Assembly (NCBI GenBank): GCA_951217055.1
Contig: OX578278.1
Coordinates: 44,467,574 to 44,531,573, forward strand
Source: Gerris lacustris
Lineage: Eukaryota > Arthropoda > Insecta > Hemiptera > Gerridae
Reading direction: 5' to 3'
DNA: 64,000 nucleotides
A model generated the notes under the pieces. The model worked only from the letters and a program-made list of their open reading frames with translations. It was not told the origin of the DNA and made no database searches. This document shows positions 31,843 through 44,284 of this stretch, piece after piece. Numbering within the stretch: the stretch's first letter is position 1; each line of letters starts with the position of its first letter. The translations under genes were made by a program, and so were the position numbers.

Positions 31843-33889
31843 CAGATACTAAAAATGCGTCAATCTTTAGCTTAAGCAATATGTATATTTAAAAATGTAT
31901 TGCGCACTTTTATTTGATTTATTATAGTGTTCTATTAATTTATAAATTCCATTTTTAACATCGGAGAAAGCATTTTGTTGGGTACCTTTTATGTTATAAA
32001 GAAATGAATGAATTCCAAAACTTAGCTATTTAAGATAAATGAATCTTAAGGAGCATGCACACACACATAAATATACTTTGTATGAGTTAAATAACGCTTA
32101 TCCTCTAACTCAAGGCGATCAGGAATGTAAAAAAGTGAGTGAGTACTTTGAGACTTAAGTATGTAATATTTTAGAATAGTTACGTATTTATTTATTTATC
32201 TTCTCATGTACAAAGTATACATTGATAGGGAGGTTGAATTGGTATAGTTTTGAGTGTTGGTTTGAGTTATACGTTCTACTTTCAGTCCAAGAAAGTCTGT
32301 CTGCCGTCTTTGAAAGCACATGAGCGTGGAAGCCTTTATTACCGAACCGATTTCAATGGATTTTGGTATATTCAGGAGATTAGCTTTGAAATAAATGTCC
32401 GAATTTTAGAGATAGATAAATGATCCATTTATTACCAAATCATACGTACGTATACACTTTTATACAACAATTATTTACCTGCTGCTAAATTGGACAAAGT
32501 TGCTCGTTGAGGGCGCCTGAGTCTCGTCGTCTCGTCAATGATCTAAAATAATTAAAAAGAATCTTATCTAAAGCTTGGACTTATATTTCCAACTAAACTC
32601 GTGAATATTTTATTGCCAAGAAGATATTTCTAATTATCCTACATTTTGTTGCCAGTAACATAAACAATTAAAAAAAAATCTGCAATTTTTATCATGAATA
32701 TCTTTGAGTTCTCTTAACTACCCTCAAAATTTGGTATGCAATATTCATATTTAGAATACACCCCGAAGGAAAATCGAGAGGATCCCCAATCCCCAGAATT
32801 TGATTAAACCCTGATTTCTTTATTTTAATGTGGACACGGTTTGATTTTTTTTTTTTCTTTTTTTTTTTTTTTTTACTTAAAATAAGGTCTTTATATTCGT
32901 GTAGTGTTCTTCTCTCACCTTCTCTTTTTTACCTCTTAAAATTTAAGTCTACTGTACTAGAGAATTCCTGTATTCACCAGTGACGAGAATGAGCAAAAGG
33001 ATTTCCAGGCTTCCCTATCTTTGAATAGGTTTTAAGCCTGTTGTAGTGACGACCCTCTTTGTCCTTGGGTTAATGTGACGTTAACCACCCAGATAATTCT
33101 TTTCTTTCCCCATAGCCTCTCTCCCTCGCATCTCGCCTCTGGGATACTGTAGGGTAGTCTTTCTTTCCTCATTCTTCTTTACATGAACCCCTTTACTCAT
33201 CAGAGCTGAGCATTTTCTATAGCACCACCACCAACCATTCATGTCAGTTTGGGTGTCGAGTCCAAGTCTAATCTTGGTGATTTTGTTCTAAGTCTATAAG
33301 TTAGTTTTAAAAGGAAATTTTACTCATGTTACTGTAATTACACTTCACAAAATATCAAGGGCAATTTTAATTAAATAATACGAATGCACTTACCTTCTCA
33401 GTTTTAATTTTGTTTTATTTAGTGAATGTTTTGTACCCTTCTACTATCTCTTGCACTCAGCTTATGAGACATTTTTTTAGACCGTTATAATATGGATTAT
33501 ATATGGTATACTTGTTTTGTATGGCGATGAATCATACAGATTTCCTTAAGTATTTCCTAGTTCACGCTCTCATCTCTCGTTATATCTGAGTTTAGCTCAT
33601 AGTGATTTATGATTCATTATTTTGAAGCTAACGAAACCAAGGACTCATACGTCCTCTTAGACACGTCTTACCTTTATTTTTCTTATTCGTGATATTTTTT
33701 TTATTTATCGTGAATGTTGAATCTTTATACATTCTAACTTATTAGGAGGTACTGTGAAAGTCAGTATTGTCGTATTACCTCTGCCACGTGTCATTTACAC
33801 AATTTTAACGCTCCCGTTCTCCAATAAACTGTAATTTGGTTTATATAATAAATCCAAATTATTAATTCGAAAATTTTGGATTTTAGTAG
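31843..33889. other. AT-rich DNA with fragments of repeats
   Basis: An R1-like fragment (GTCTGTCTGCCGTC, then ACCGATTTCAATGGATTTTGG) lies at about 32290-32420. A T-rich run lies at about 32846-32874. No gene is supported. Confidence 0.45.
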
Positions 33890-33894
33890 AATAA

Positions 33895-34090
33895 GGATGT
33901 GAAGAACAACGTTTTGCTTTTACTACTGAAAGCGTCTTCAGGCTTATTAACAATTTTGCTGATAATGAAATAAACAAACAAGTAAAACAAAATCAGTTCA
34001 TGTTATAGTTTAGAGTTTACAACACGATGTCAAAAATAGCTTAAGATACTTCTAGTAGTTGAAGCGAAACGCTGAACCTCAATTAATTCG
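33895..34090. repeat. Two inverted hammerhead-like motifs (Penelope terminal fragments)
   Basis: On the minus strand, 33942-33911 reads CCTGAAGAC, a GCTTTC...AAAGC hairpin and AAAACG. On the plus strand, 34041-34072 reads TTAAGATACTTCTAGTAGTT and then GAAGCGAAACG. Both match the layout of the motif at 28961-28990, including the CAGTAGT-type loop, and both are worn. Confidence 0.45.
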
Positions 34091-34470
34091 TTCAATTTAA
34101 TTGAACAAAAAACCAAGATTGTTTTAACAAATCAAGCAGTGGAAGCTTCATCAAAAACAAATTAGTAATTTTTAAATTTAAGTATTAATATTATCGTGTA
34201 AACATCCAGCGTAAAAACGCCGGAAGTAAGGGTTTTTTCTTGTAAACTTGGTCGGCATTATGCAGCAGTATTAAAATGAGGAGCCACCATATAAAGTATT
34301 TTGAATTTTAGATCATCGATGTTTGTCATGGAGACCTTTACACTTTTAAACTATGTTATTTCAGTCTAGCATTAGTAATATGAAATCTATCTAAATTAAT
34401 TAAATATTAGAAAAAGGGACTGCAGTATCTCCCTGTGAATCAGACAGGGAGGATTCTAAATCAAAATCCA

Positions 34471-37076
34471 TTCGGGGGCAAGGGGCCCTGCCCCCCCCCC
34501 CCCGAAATTATTACATACCTAAGACCCGCCATACACTTAAAACCAAAAAAACACAGTAATGACAGATGCATTCGAATTGGCTGTAAATATTTTCCAATAA
34601 AAGGAATTAATTAAGTATTATCTTATGGTGTGTATACACTTAATCACCCCAAATAAGCTCGGCCCGGATTTGCCGATAGAAAACAAAATTTATTAAACAC
34701 TATACCGGCCCAACTGTCGGCTGGGCCCGGATTTTGCCGATGGAATTAAATTTATTAAACACTATACCGGCCCGACTGTCGGCTGGGCCCGGATTTTGCC
34801 GATGGAATTAAATGTATTAAACACTATACCGGCCCGACTGTCGGCTGGAACTGGATTTTGCCGATGGAATTAAATTAATTAAACACTATACCGGCCCGAC
34901 TGTCGGCTGGGCCCGGATTTTGGCCGATGAAACTAAAACTATTAAACACTATAGCTGGACCGAGATTTTTGCTGATGGAATTAGATTCATTGAATTGAAT
35001 TAGGATGCATGAAATAAATCGGCTCATTTGCCGACTAGGCCTTGATTTTTGCCAGTGGAACTAAAAACATTAAACTTGATCGACCCGATTTCGGCTGGGG
35101 CCCGATTTTTCGCCAATTGAATTCAATGATTTTTTTTGTGGTTTTAGTCCAGTTCAATAGCATAGGTTGCATTATAGGACAGCTTCAATTCATTACGAAT
35201 CCTAATGCAATGAATTGAATTTGGATTCGTAAAAATAGACTGCTCCGATTGACAGCTTGGCCCGGATTTTTTGCTATAGAATTAAGTGCATTGAATTGAT
35301 TAGGATGAGTACAATGAATCGGCCTGATAGCTAGTAGGCCCGATTTTGTCGATGGAAATTATGCATCAAAATAAATTGGGATGCGTTCAATAATAGACCC
35401 GATTGCCGGCTCGGCCTAGGTGTTAAACACACATTAAATTAAATGAGGCCCGAGTCAACTCGAACTTTTGCCGATGGAATTAAATTAATTGAATTAAAAT
35501 ATGCACACTAGACTGGCTTAAACGGGAAAATGATGGTTGTGGATTTCAGTAGCAAATTTTTGTTTTGGACCAGGATTGTGTGTAGAACGCTACGTGGGTG
35601 TGGGTCCTCTTGTCTATGCGGCATTCCCCTCTTGCTGACTCAGGTCGGACTAGTGTTCGTCGACATGTAGTGGGAAAACAGAGGCAATATAAATAAATCG
35701 GTTTATCATTTTGTTAAAAAACTGATTCATATTACATAGTAATAGTAAATTTAAATCTAAAAACTCAAAAAGCGTTCAGAAAACATTTGATGTTAAATGT
35801 CCCATGTAATTACCCAGCGAATGAGCGAATGATTCTTTTGTTTTGCAATAGGTATTTAATTTTCTTAGAGAAGAATTCTCTTCTAGATAAAAATTTGAAA
35901 TTCGTATGTGCTCCAAATCCACGTTTGCTTTTGCAGTATGGATCACGTTTTGCTTCCGAGCTTACCAAAGGAAACGGAAGATATGTGACAGTTCTGAAGA
36001 ACGAACAATTTTTATGTCTCCGATTTCAAAAATTCCAAGACAGAAATCTGTTCAACATCAGGGTACAGTTTGGGTCCCGTGTCCGCCTGTCCTTCAATTT
36101 TTGCGAACCAACATATCTTAAAAGCTATTCTTCCAATTTTATTGAAATTTTGATGGTAGGTCATAATTAGCCAGGTTATAACATTGCTGATCCCGTATAA
36201 GTTTCAATCTTCTGCACCTATTTGTTTCTCTTCCACATTCGCACAGACATACATTTATTTACACCTATATCTTCAAAAGTAAAAGTACTCATCTGATTTT
36301 TATGAAATTTTAATGGTTTGTTTAAAGTAGCCCGCAGATAACCCAAGAATAATTTCAACCGTCTGCGCTCTTAAAATATTGCTATATTGATACTTTATTC
36401 ATGTTAAATTTACTCAATTTTCCCTCCTTTTTTAAATTAGTCAAAATTGGTTTGATTTTTACATGATTTAAAGTATCAATTTACCAAAATTTAAACAGCG
36501 CAGACAGTTAAAATTAATCTGTGAGCTTCTATCAGATAAGTTTTATAAAATCAGATGAATATTTTTGAAGATAAGGTGTAAATAAATGTATGTGTGTGCA
36601 CATGGGGAAGAGAAATGGTGGCAGGTGGAGAAATGTGGTGGAGGGAAATGGGACCAGAAGATTGGACCTTATATAGGACCAACAATGAACTTTTTACTTG
36701 CTAATTAACTGCCATCCGAATTTCATTAAAATCGAAAGAGTAGTTTTTAAGAATTGTTCGCAATGATTGAGCGAGACACAGACTAACAGCCAGAAACGGG
36801 ATCAAAAATGTCTGATAACTGGAACAGATTTCTGTCTTGGAATGATTGGAATCGGAGATATAATCGTTCTTTAGAACGATCACATCACATAGTGAGGTGT
36901 TACCTCATAGGATTTTAATTTAATTAAATATGAGGTTAGAAATTAAAATTAGAGTGTTGAAAAGGGGGAGAAATTACAATTATAATAAATTATGGGGTAT
37001 GCTAAACCCGCATATAAGTTAAATTAGGTCCCCCCCCCCCCCCCCCCCCCGAAAAAATTTTCTGTGTACGCTACTG
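34471..37076 (-). mobile_element. hAT non-autonomous element, family H1 (long, with minisatellite)
   Basis: It is homologous in inverse orientation to 50105-52246. The right end GTGTACGCTACTG is intact, while about 14 bases of the left inverted end appear lost (it starts in the G-rich CGGGGGCAAGGGGCCCTG). The flanking ATCCAT strings on both sides may be the remains of a duplication. Frames such as 35787-36170 lie within this repeat and have no recognisable protein similarity. Confidence 0.75.
34640..35480. repeat. ~62-bp minisatellite inside the hAT element
   Basis: About four regular units occur at 34690-34980, with TATTAAACACTATACCGG starting near 34691, 34753, 34815 and 34877 (spacing 62). 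They are followed by increasingly diverged units to about 35480. Each has CCGACTGTCGG, a small palindrome, and GGGCCCGGATTTTGCCGATG. Confidence 0.85.
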
Positions 37077-38289
37077 TTATCCATATATGTGAATAAACCA
37101 AGTTTTGATTAATCTTAATGTAAAATTCCATGGTACGTAAAGTTTAAAACTATGACTAAATTTCAATAACTTCAAGTGAAAGTAATGGTAAGTTCTATGG
37201 GAACTAGATCGCTGAATGTTTTAATCTACTCTACATCTACAATATGCTTTCAATTAATTTATATTGATAGGCTGGTTTGATTTCTCAAAGGATGTTTTGC
37301 AAGGTGTCCTTGTTTGGATGTAAGTTTGTCAATGTTACGAAATATTGAGGTACATCACGGTCGTGGTCGTGCTACCGGTACTCCTTAGAACTAACTCTGT
37401 ACGAGGCCACTTTCCTTAAAGGAGTGCGGGGTGTCACGTATCACGTAGCCCCTTAACTAGTAGGACGAGCTATTCAATGGCTTTATTGTATAATGTGTTA
37501 ATCCGTCCTATTTCCATGTTGATTCTACATCGACATGAAATGCATTCACATTGCCACTGCCGATGAACTCAACTCTTCTCCACCTATGTTTTCACTTATG
37601 ATTACTTACATCGCATGTAAGTTACTGATATGTATTCATCGCATACGTACTACAATTGAATTAGTATTATCTATCCTTTTAAAGATAGATGTTCCGATTC
37701 TACTGACTCAGTTGCATATGAATCTTATCATGAGCCATTCCCTTGAGAATGATCACTGTGATGGGTCCGAAACTTCGGGTTTCACAATGTCACTGACGCG
37801 GAAGATCTAGATTTATTAGATTGAGGCCGCGAAAGCCTACTCTCTATCCTTGTCATGTTTTATGTTTATATATTACTTAAATTTTTTTTATCTTGAAAAC
37901 TGATCGTTGAAGGGCTATTTTTGTGTACTCTTGGTGAATAGTACATCCAGATTTATTTATATATTCGTTTTCTTGTTGTAGAAGGGTCATTTAATTGGTT
38001 TTTCTAATTATGGCGATGTTGTTGAATCCTTGTTAAGTCTTTAAATCTGGATATATCCTCATTGTTGATACAGTTGAGTATATGTCATCGGAGTTGATGT
38101 CATATATATCGGATTCTTGAAAAGATAATACTTAAACTTAAAACAATAATTAAGGTAATATATTATGTAGGTAGTACCTTTTTTCTTTAACCGGGGGGTT
38201 CCCAAATTAACCCCGAAGGTGGGTAACCCGGAGACATGGACCACATAGGTTAGTTCATTAAGCAAACCTCCGGGGGGGGGGGGGGGCTC
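37077..38289. other. Non-coding DNA, less AT-rich block at 37320-37860
   Basis: The 37.3-37.9 kb block starts with TGTTACGAAATATTGAGG and has a 91-codon frame (37535-37810) with no recognisable similarity. A long-terminal-repeat origin is possible but no boundary pair was found. Confidence 0.3.
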
Positions 38290-38455
38290 TTTCACTTCAC
38301 ACATCCACTTATATGATTATGATTATCAGTGTGAAACATTTCTTTCCTCCCTGGGATTCTAGCCCTGTCAGGGATGTTGATAATGAATGACCTTGGTTTC
38401 TGCCGAGAGTTTTTGATTTCTACGAGTTCGCTAACCACTCGGCTAAGCCTGTTAC
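38290..38455 (-). mobile_element. tRNA-derived SINE copy (family S1) with good A-box
   Basis: Read on the minus strand it starts GGCTTAGCCGAGTGGTTAGC, a near-perfect tRNA A-box. A B-box-like GGGCTAGAATCCCAGGG follows, and then the family body (ATGTTTCACACTGATAATC). This copy best shows the tRNA origin of family S1. Confidence 0.8.
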
Positions 38456-38705
38456 TCAAGTATGCACTTTTAATAGTTACAAAATATCATGCTTATTTAG
38501 TTAAAATATTTGATGTTTTAATTTTCAAAATGGTGGTTTTGAAACTTTTGAACGTTTTGAAACGAATTTTTTAAAAGTGTTCTTCTAATGCAGTAGTTGC
38601 TCGCTTAATTACTTCTGTACATTCGACTGTCGTGCTTTTATCTTTTTACATAGTACTTCAGAAAAAGTATTCTATGATAGACAAATATGTATTTAAATAT
38701 TGTTT

Positions 38706-39325
38706 TGTTCGAAAATTAGATTTGGAGATTTTATAGATTTAGACGTTTTAAGATCCCAATCCAAAATTTGATTTTGAGATTTTGATGGATTTACACGTTT
38801 TGAGGTCCCTTGAGTCCAAAAAGTGGTTTTTAAAAAATATCTGTCTGTCGACTGTCGTCTGTCTGTGCAAACGCCAGGAGCCTAAACTACTGGGCCGATT
38901 TTGACGAAATTTGGCATACATGTTCAGAAAAATCATACCCCGAGGCAAAATCGAGAAATTAATATTAGCTCCAAATTTGGGGGCGCTACCCCCCAAAAAC
39001 TCTGAAAAAACGTGGAAAAAAATATTTATCGAAAACAGTTCCCACTATTTTTATTAAAAAATTCTAAAATGTAGTCCATTTAAATGCGGGTCCAACGATA
39101 TAAGCAGTTTTCCCGGGAAAAATCTAGTTCCTGAGAAAATAGCTTAAAACGTGGACGGAGAGATCCCGGGTTTGATTCGCCGCCCTGGGGAAGTTATTTT
39201 TATGGTAAATTTTGATATAACAGTTAAACGTACTTACAAAAACTAATAAATGGAAAACATTAGCTAAGTTATTATGAACTTGTATATGAGAAAGTTTGTC
39301 TGAGTTGTCTCGGACCGATTTTTTC
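38706..39325 (+). mobile_element. Repeat family R1 copy
   Basis: It shows the full order of the family: ACACGTTTTGAGGTCCC, GAGCCTAAACTACTGGGCC, GACGAAATTTGGCATACATG, GGGGGCGCTACCCCCC and a tRNA-like segment (GGGTTTGATTCGCCGCC), ending GAGAAAGTTTGTCTGAGTTG. Confidence 0.8.
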
Positions 39326-40719
39326 TTCTTCTTTTTTAATTCATTTACCTTTTTGATGAATGTTTTAAAGTTTAATTTTACTAATACTGATGTGATATTT
39401 AAAATATTTTCTTATTGTATATTTCTCTGTTAAAAAAGTAAGTATGGTGCTTAATATAATTCCCCTTATATGCACACTAAAATGGGTTACCATTAATAGG
39501 TTTAAATATTGGACTGTACATTTTAATGTGTAGGTAAGAACTAGCTCAAAACAAAATTCAACAAAGCAATCCTCCAATATAATAACTTACAATTATTAAA
39601 CCTAATATTTTTTCCTAATAATAATTATAACTTATGCAGTAAGATTAAGCCTTCTTATAAGTTTCTGATAAAATAAAATCATTCTGTCGTTTGATCTATG
39701 GTATTATTTGGAAAGAGTAACTCTGAATTCACTGACATAACCATGTTTTTTTGTTTTTAAGATCTACTCGTATTGAAGACCATGTACCGGTATTACTGAG
39801 ATCGATTCCTAGAATGTAATATCATATGTAGCTGAAGCGATTGCTTCGATAGGTAAAAACTATCAGATGTTTAGTCTAATGTAACTAAGATAATAATTTA
39901 TTATATTTCTCAGTATAACGTTTAGAGTTTAAGAATTATTTTGGAGAAAGCAAACAGTTCAGTTTATAAAAGAAGAGTACTCATTAAATATTTATAGCTT
40001 TACTTTTAAAAATATTAAGTAAAGAATTTCCTTTTTGGAAATCACTGTTATCTTATCACTGAAATCACGTTAGCATTTTTTTTTTTGAAAAAGAAGGTTG
40101 CCTCAGAAGCACTATATTTTTCCTTGTTAGTTGGGTCATTGACGTAGTGTTTAAATACATTTCAGTTTTATCTTAAAGAAGTGAGGAAAAATACAACATT
40201 ACGTCAGAAGCGAGCCATCTTCTCGGACCTTTTGTTTACGTCTTTCTCATATCGTTAAAATATTAGTTTAGCTTTATGAACAAAAAAAAAACCCAGTTCT
40301 ATGTATAACCCTTATCCTTATCCTAAAACTGTAAATGATTATCTTAATGAGGTTAGAAGCCTTAGTACGTCTTTGTTATTATTGTAATTTGCCAACTAAA
40401 CATTGACTGTTTATCTTATAATTTATTAAATGTTGTTGAAGAAACTATATTGTAGTACATCCCTTTAAAATGATGTATAGTGTGTTATTTGCATTTGCTG
40501 TTATGTAACTGATTATGATTATGATACTCGCACAACATGCAGAGGCATGTTAGCTAGAGAGCTGTTTCCACTTGGGATATTTACTTTTACCTGTATAGCA
40601 ATGCTATTGTTTTTTTTATGACTTTGTCGTAGTACCTCTTTTGATATTTGCTAATTAATTTATTGTACGTTGACCGATTTCTCTGAAATTTTGTACTCCT
40701 GTTATTTTCATAAATTATT

Positions 40720-40750
<31 letters not shown>

Positions 40751-41475
40751 TTTTATTGAATATTGCAACTACAGTTTTACATGTTATAAGCAATAATGAT
40801 AATTTGATTGTATGGCTTGATTTAAATTGACAGATATAAGACTCCTGTCCAGTGACAGAGCTTATTGACTTCGCATAAATTCTTTAAATTAACAAATGTC
40901 TTATATTATAATAGATCTCGGGGCCATTGCCGCTTCAATCGCCTAGGAGGATTGTCAGGAATGGTTTGGAATGACAGGTTTTGGATCAAAGGATTTGTGT
41001 GGAGGGAGACTGAGTGGTGGAAGGATCTATAGCGGGAAATAGCTAGGTCTCGGACAAATGGGACGTTTAGGTCAGTGTGTAGGATTTGGTTGGATACGTA
41101 ATAGGGTGCGTAAAATTATTTTTACCATTCGCAAATGTTACTGTTGTTTATGGCTTCGTGGCATCTCTTAGAACTTGTAGTAATAGTTGTATGTTGTATT
41201 CTGACCGATTCATCTGAAGACTTGTCTTTTCAATAAGCCATTAGTATAAAAATTCCATACTAATGGCAATATTATTAGTTAGTTGTCACAGCTTTACTGC
41301 GTTTTATGTCGTTATTCCTATGTTCTACGTTATTGCAATTAAATGTACAAATAATTTATTAGATTTTTAATTAAAGTAATACGAATGAGCTCCCATTGCG
41401 CCTAATGGGTTTCATTGCATTTTTTTAAGTTTGCTCTCATTTTTACAGAAAGGTTAATTTGAATATACTTGTTTT
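39326..41475. other. AT-rich intron DNA
   Basis: A poly(T) run lies at about 40719-40747. A slightly GC-richer block at 40910-41110 is unassigned. No gene is supported. Confidence 0.5.
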
Positions 41476-42072
41476 AGGGTCCGTAGGCAAAACCAAGGAC
41501 CCTTATATTTCCCTGCGTGTGTCTGTCCGTCCGTGCTCTCACGGCTACACCTTTTGTCTGATCACTTTGAAATTTTTTTTTTTTCGACACCGTGAGGAGT
41601 ATCATATGAAAGGGTACGTCGAGCTGATTACAAAAATATATAATTCTTTGGATATAACTTTGATAGGGCGAGCGTAGGCAAGTTTAAAGTGGGTGTGAAA
41701 CGTGCCCCCCCCCCCTCTATCTCACTTATGTAAAGTGCAAAAAATCTGAAAAAATTCCTGAACATTCTTCGACCAAAAGTAAAGATACCACCTTTTGGAA
41801 ATTTCAAAAAAATATTATTTTATTTTTTATTGACAAAATACGTTTTTTTATAATTATGGTCTTTTCGATATATTAATATGGTTGTAGTCCGGTTCTGTGG
41901 CAAAAAAATACTTTATCAGAGTGTGTTTTGAGAATATCAGACCCTGAATGGTTCAAAGTAAGCTTTTTAGCATTTTAAAAAAACACTATACACTTTACAG
42001 TTAAACACTATATTATAGTGTGGCCTACGGACCCTCGCTGTGTGCTGACCAGCACACACTTGACCTGTTTAT
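41476..42072 (+). mobile_element. Repeat family R2, copy 2
   Basis: It has the same ends and interior as 27544-28266, in the same orientation, and is shorter because of an internal deletion after CACTTTGAAATTT. The inverted end ACGGACCCT closes at 42035, followed by the conserved hairpin tail. Confidence 0.75.
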
Positions 42073-42299
42073 TTAACTTCAATTTTGAAAAATATTTTCC
42101 TTTTTTCAAATAAATTTTCTAGATTGTAGTTATAATTTATCTTAATTGTCCATTCGCAGAATAGAAGGTGTCCTTGAAATTGTTTTAATATCCTGTGAGA
42201 AATGTTAGTTGGGAGAAATATTAATCGATTTTGATTGAAATATTCGAAAATTAAAGTCCATTTATACACGAATCTAACTAAAATTTTACCATTCAAATA

Positions 42300-42500
42300 A
42301 TTCCTCCCCTGCAGGGAATCAATCCCCCCCTCGCCCTTTGCAATTTTAGCCGTATAAGTCGTTTTCCCTGGAGAAATTATTTCTTGAGAAAATAACTACA
42401 TATATAATTATTGCATAGTGGTCTGGTAGGTCTGGTTCAATTTCTTGTCGGGGAGGAATTATTTTTATGGTAAATTTTGATAAAATATCATATAATATTA
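42300..42500 (+). mobile_element. Repeat family R1 fragment
   Basis: The segment TATAAGTCGTTTTCCCTGG, then GAGAAAATAACT, a worn B-box (CTGGTTCAATTTCTTGTCGG) and TTATTTTTATGGTAAATTTTGAT matches the second half of R1. Confidence 0.6.
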
Positions 42501-43524
42501 AATTGTAACCATGTAAACCCAAAACAAATAATAGCTGGACGAAGCAATTTGTACTAATATATAAGAAATATTAGTATGAATTTAATTTATTTAGGGTTGT
42601 GTGGACTATTCCGCTTTTCCGAACGTACGGCTACCAAACTTATGTGATTCATGTGTAGCGGTGGTAATGGTATTCTTTGTAACGTTTACCTTAATTTTAG
42701 ATATGCGAGAATGCAAGTGCCAAGTGCAATCAAAATATTGTTTATTATAATGGAAATACGATGGCCAACTCTGCTCGAGATAACTGTTAGGTCTAATAAA
42801 GGCCCGCGGGCAGACAGGACCCAGGTAAGACTATGTACGACTATGAGGAGGGAGGGAATCAAAAATCTAACAAGTCGTGTGAACAAGTCGGCCTTGCCGG
42901 GGTTCTCCCGCATACCAACAAACAATTGAGACTTTTAATCGTTCCAAAAAAATATTAGATTTCTAATTCCTTTTCTTGTCACCTGTCATTTACCCGCCTT
43001 TAAACAACTTTTTTTTCTACTTGATTCATTTGAGTAAATATAAGATTAACAATTATTATAAATAATAAGATAAATAAGATAACAGTTAAAATAAGATTAA
43101 CAATTCTGTAGTCAAAACCAAAAAGGCGTTAAATCCAAAAATGCAACTTTTCAGGAGAGCAAAATCAAACTTTGAAGAATTCTCTAAAAAAAATTGTGAA
43201 TACTTACAGATTAAATATAATGCAATCCTCGCCCTCCTAGGATCCACAAGCTTAGATCATTATTCCTTCGGACTTAACCTCTTTGGACCACATTGTTGAC
43301 TGACTTAACACCTTTAGACCAAAATTCGTAAAATTTATGATGGTTTATAATAATTTGTGTGTTGTTCATTGTAGTGTATTATTATCAGCATTAATAAAAG
43401 CTAGAATAACTGTCAATTCTATATTAAGTATATTTTAATAACCAACCACCCTAGTTTGATTATATTATTACAATAGCATGAAGGTGTTGAATGACATACA
43501 TAGCTCCCAAAAACTTATGCTCCT
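42501..43524. other. Intron DNA with an unassigned 92-codon frame
   Basis: The frame at 42651-42929 (+) is slightly GC-richer than its flanks but resembles no family I know. A good acceptor is lacking. The rest is AT-rich. Confidence 0.35.
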
Positions 43525-44284
43525 TAAGGTAAGTTTTCCAAGACGCGACTCCAGCGTTAGACGCTGAGCGATAGTCGCTGGCACAAAATTATAATAGGTG
43601 TTTTCCTACACGCGTCTCCAGCGACTATTGCAACACTTATCAGTAGGTAACTAACTATCAGTAGATGCGAACTGCACGGTAGTTTTTATAATTCTGCTGG
43701 ATTCATATCGAATTAAGGCAAGTGAAATATCTTTTTTAATGAAACAAGAAATGATCTGTTTTTTTGCCCTGTTTGAGTAAATTAATAATTAATATATTTA
43801 TATTATATTACATTATATTATATAAATTAAATTTAACTATATTTTATTACATAATATTAAATTTATTAATATTTAAATTTAATTAATTTATTAATTAAAT
43901 TTAATTATGTTATATTTCATTATATTATATATCAAATAAATTAAATTAAATTATATAGTATTTAATACTAATTTATGCAAGTAATTTAACTTTGAATTGG
44001 TTCTTTTATTTTAATTCATCGTCTCAGTTTGACGGCCACAGGCTGGTTTCACTGGCACTGCATTACTGGGATCGCCAGCGACTGCGATTATGACTGCTCC
44101 TGGAGCAGACGGCAGCAATCGCTCAGCGATCGACGCCAGCGTCTCTAGCGATTATAGCTACAGTCGCTTGCCTAGGAAAACAGTTACAGTAAACTCAGAA
44201 GAGGAGTCCTCAACGATAGTCGCTGAGCGGCTATCGTTGAGCGTCTATCGCTGGAGTCGCGTCTTGGAAAACTTACCTTATACT
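43525..44284. mobile_element. MITE with AGGTAAGTTTTCCAAGACG ends (~760 bp)
   Basis: The left end AGGTAAGTTTTCCAAGACG, continuing CGACTCCAGCG, is exactly inverted at the right end. TTA- or TAA-like triplets flank it, so PIF/Harbinger is possible. Sub-terminal GCGATAGTCGCTG motifs occur repeatedly in both orientations. The core is extremely AT-rich. The frame at 44090-44326 runs through the repeats and is not a gene. Confidence 0.75.

Noticed and set aside
34640..35480. Regular ~62-bp spacing that could suggest a CRISPR array
   Set aside because: The context is eukaryotic, the whole unit is repeated with no unique spacers, and it lies inside a hAT element.
35787..36170. 127-codon frame
   Set aside because: It lies inside the hAT H1 element. 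The inverse copy at 50-51 kb does not keep the frame as far as I can read, and it has no transposase motifs.
37334..37860. Possible solo LTR starting TGTTACGAAATATTG
   Set aside because: No matching end and no target duplication were found.
42651..42929. 92-codon frame, GC-richer than its flanks
   Set aside because: An overlapping frame on the other strand is equally open, and no similarity or splice context is visible.
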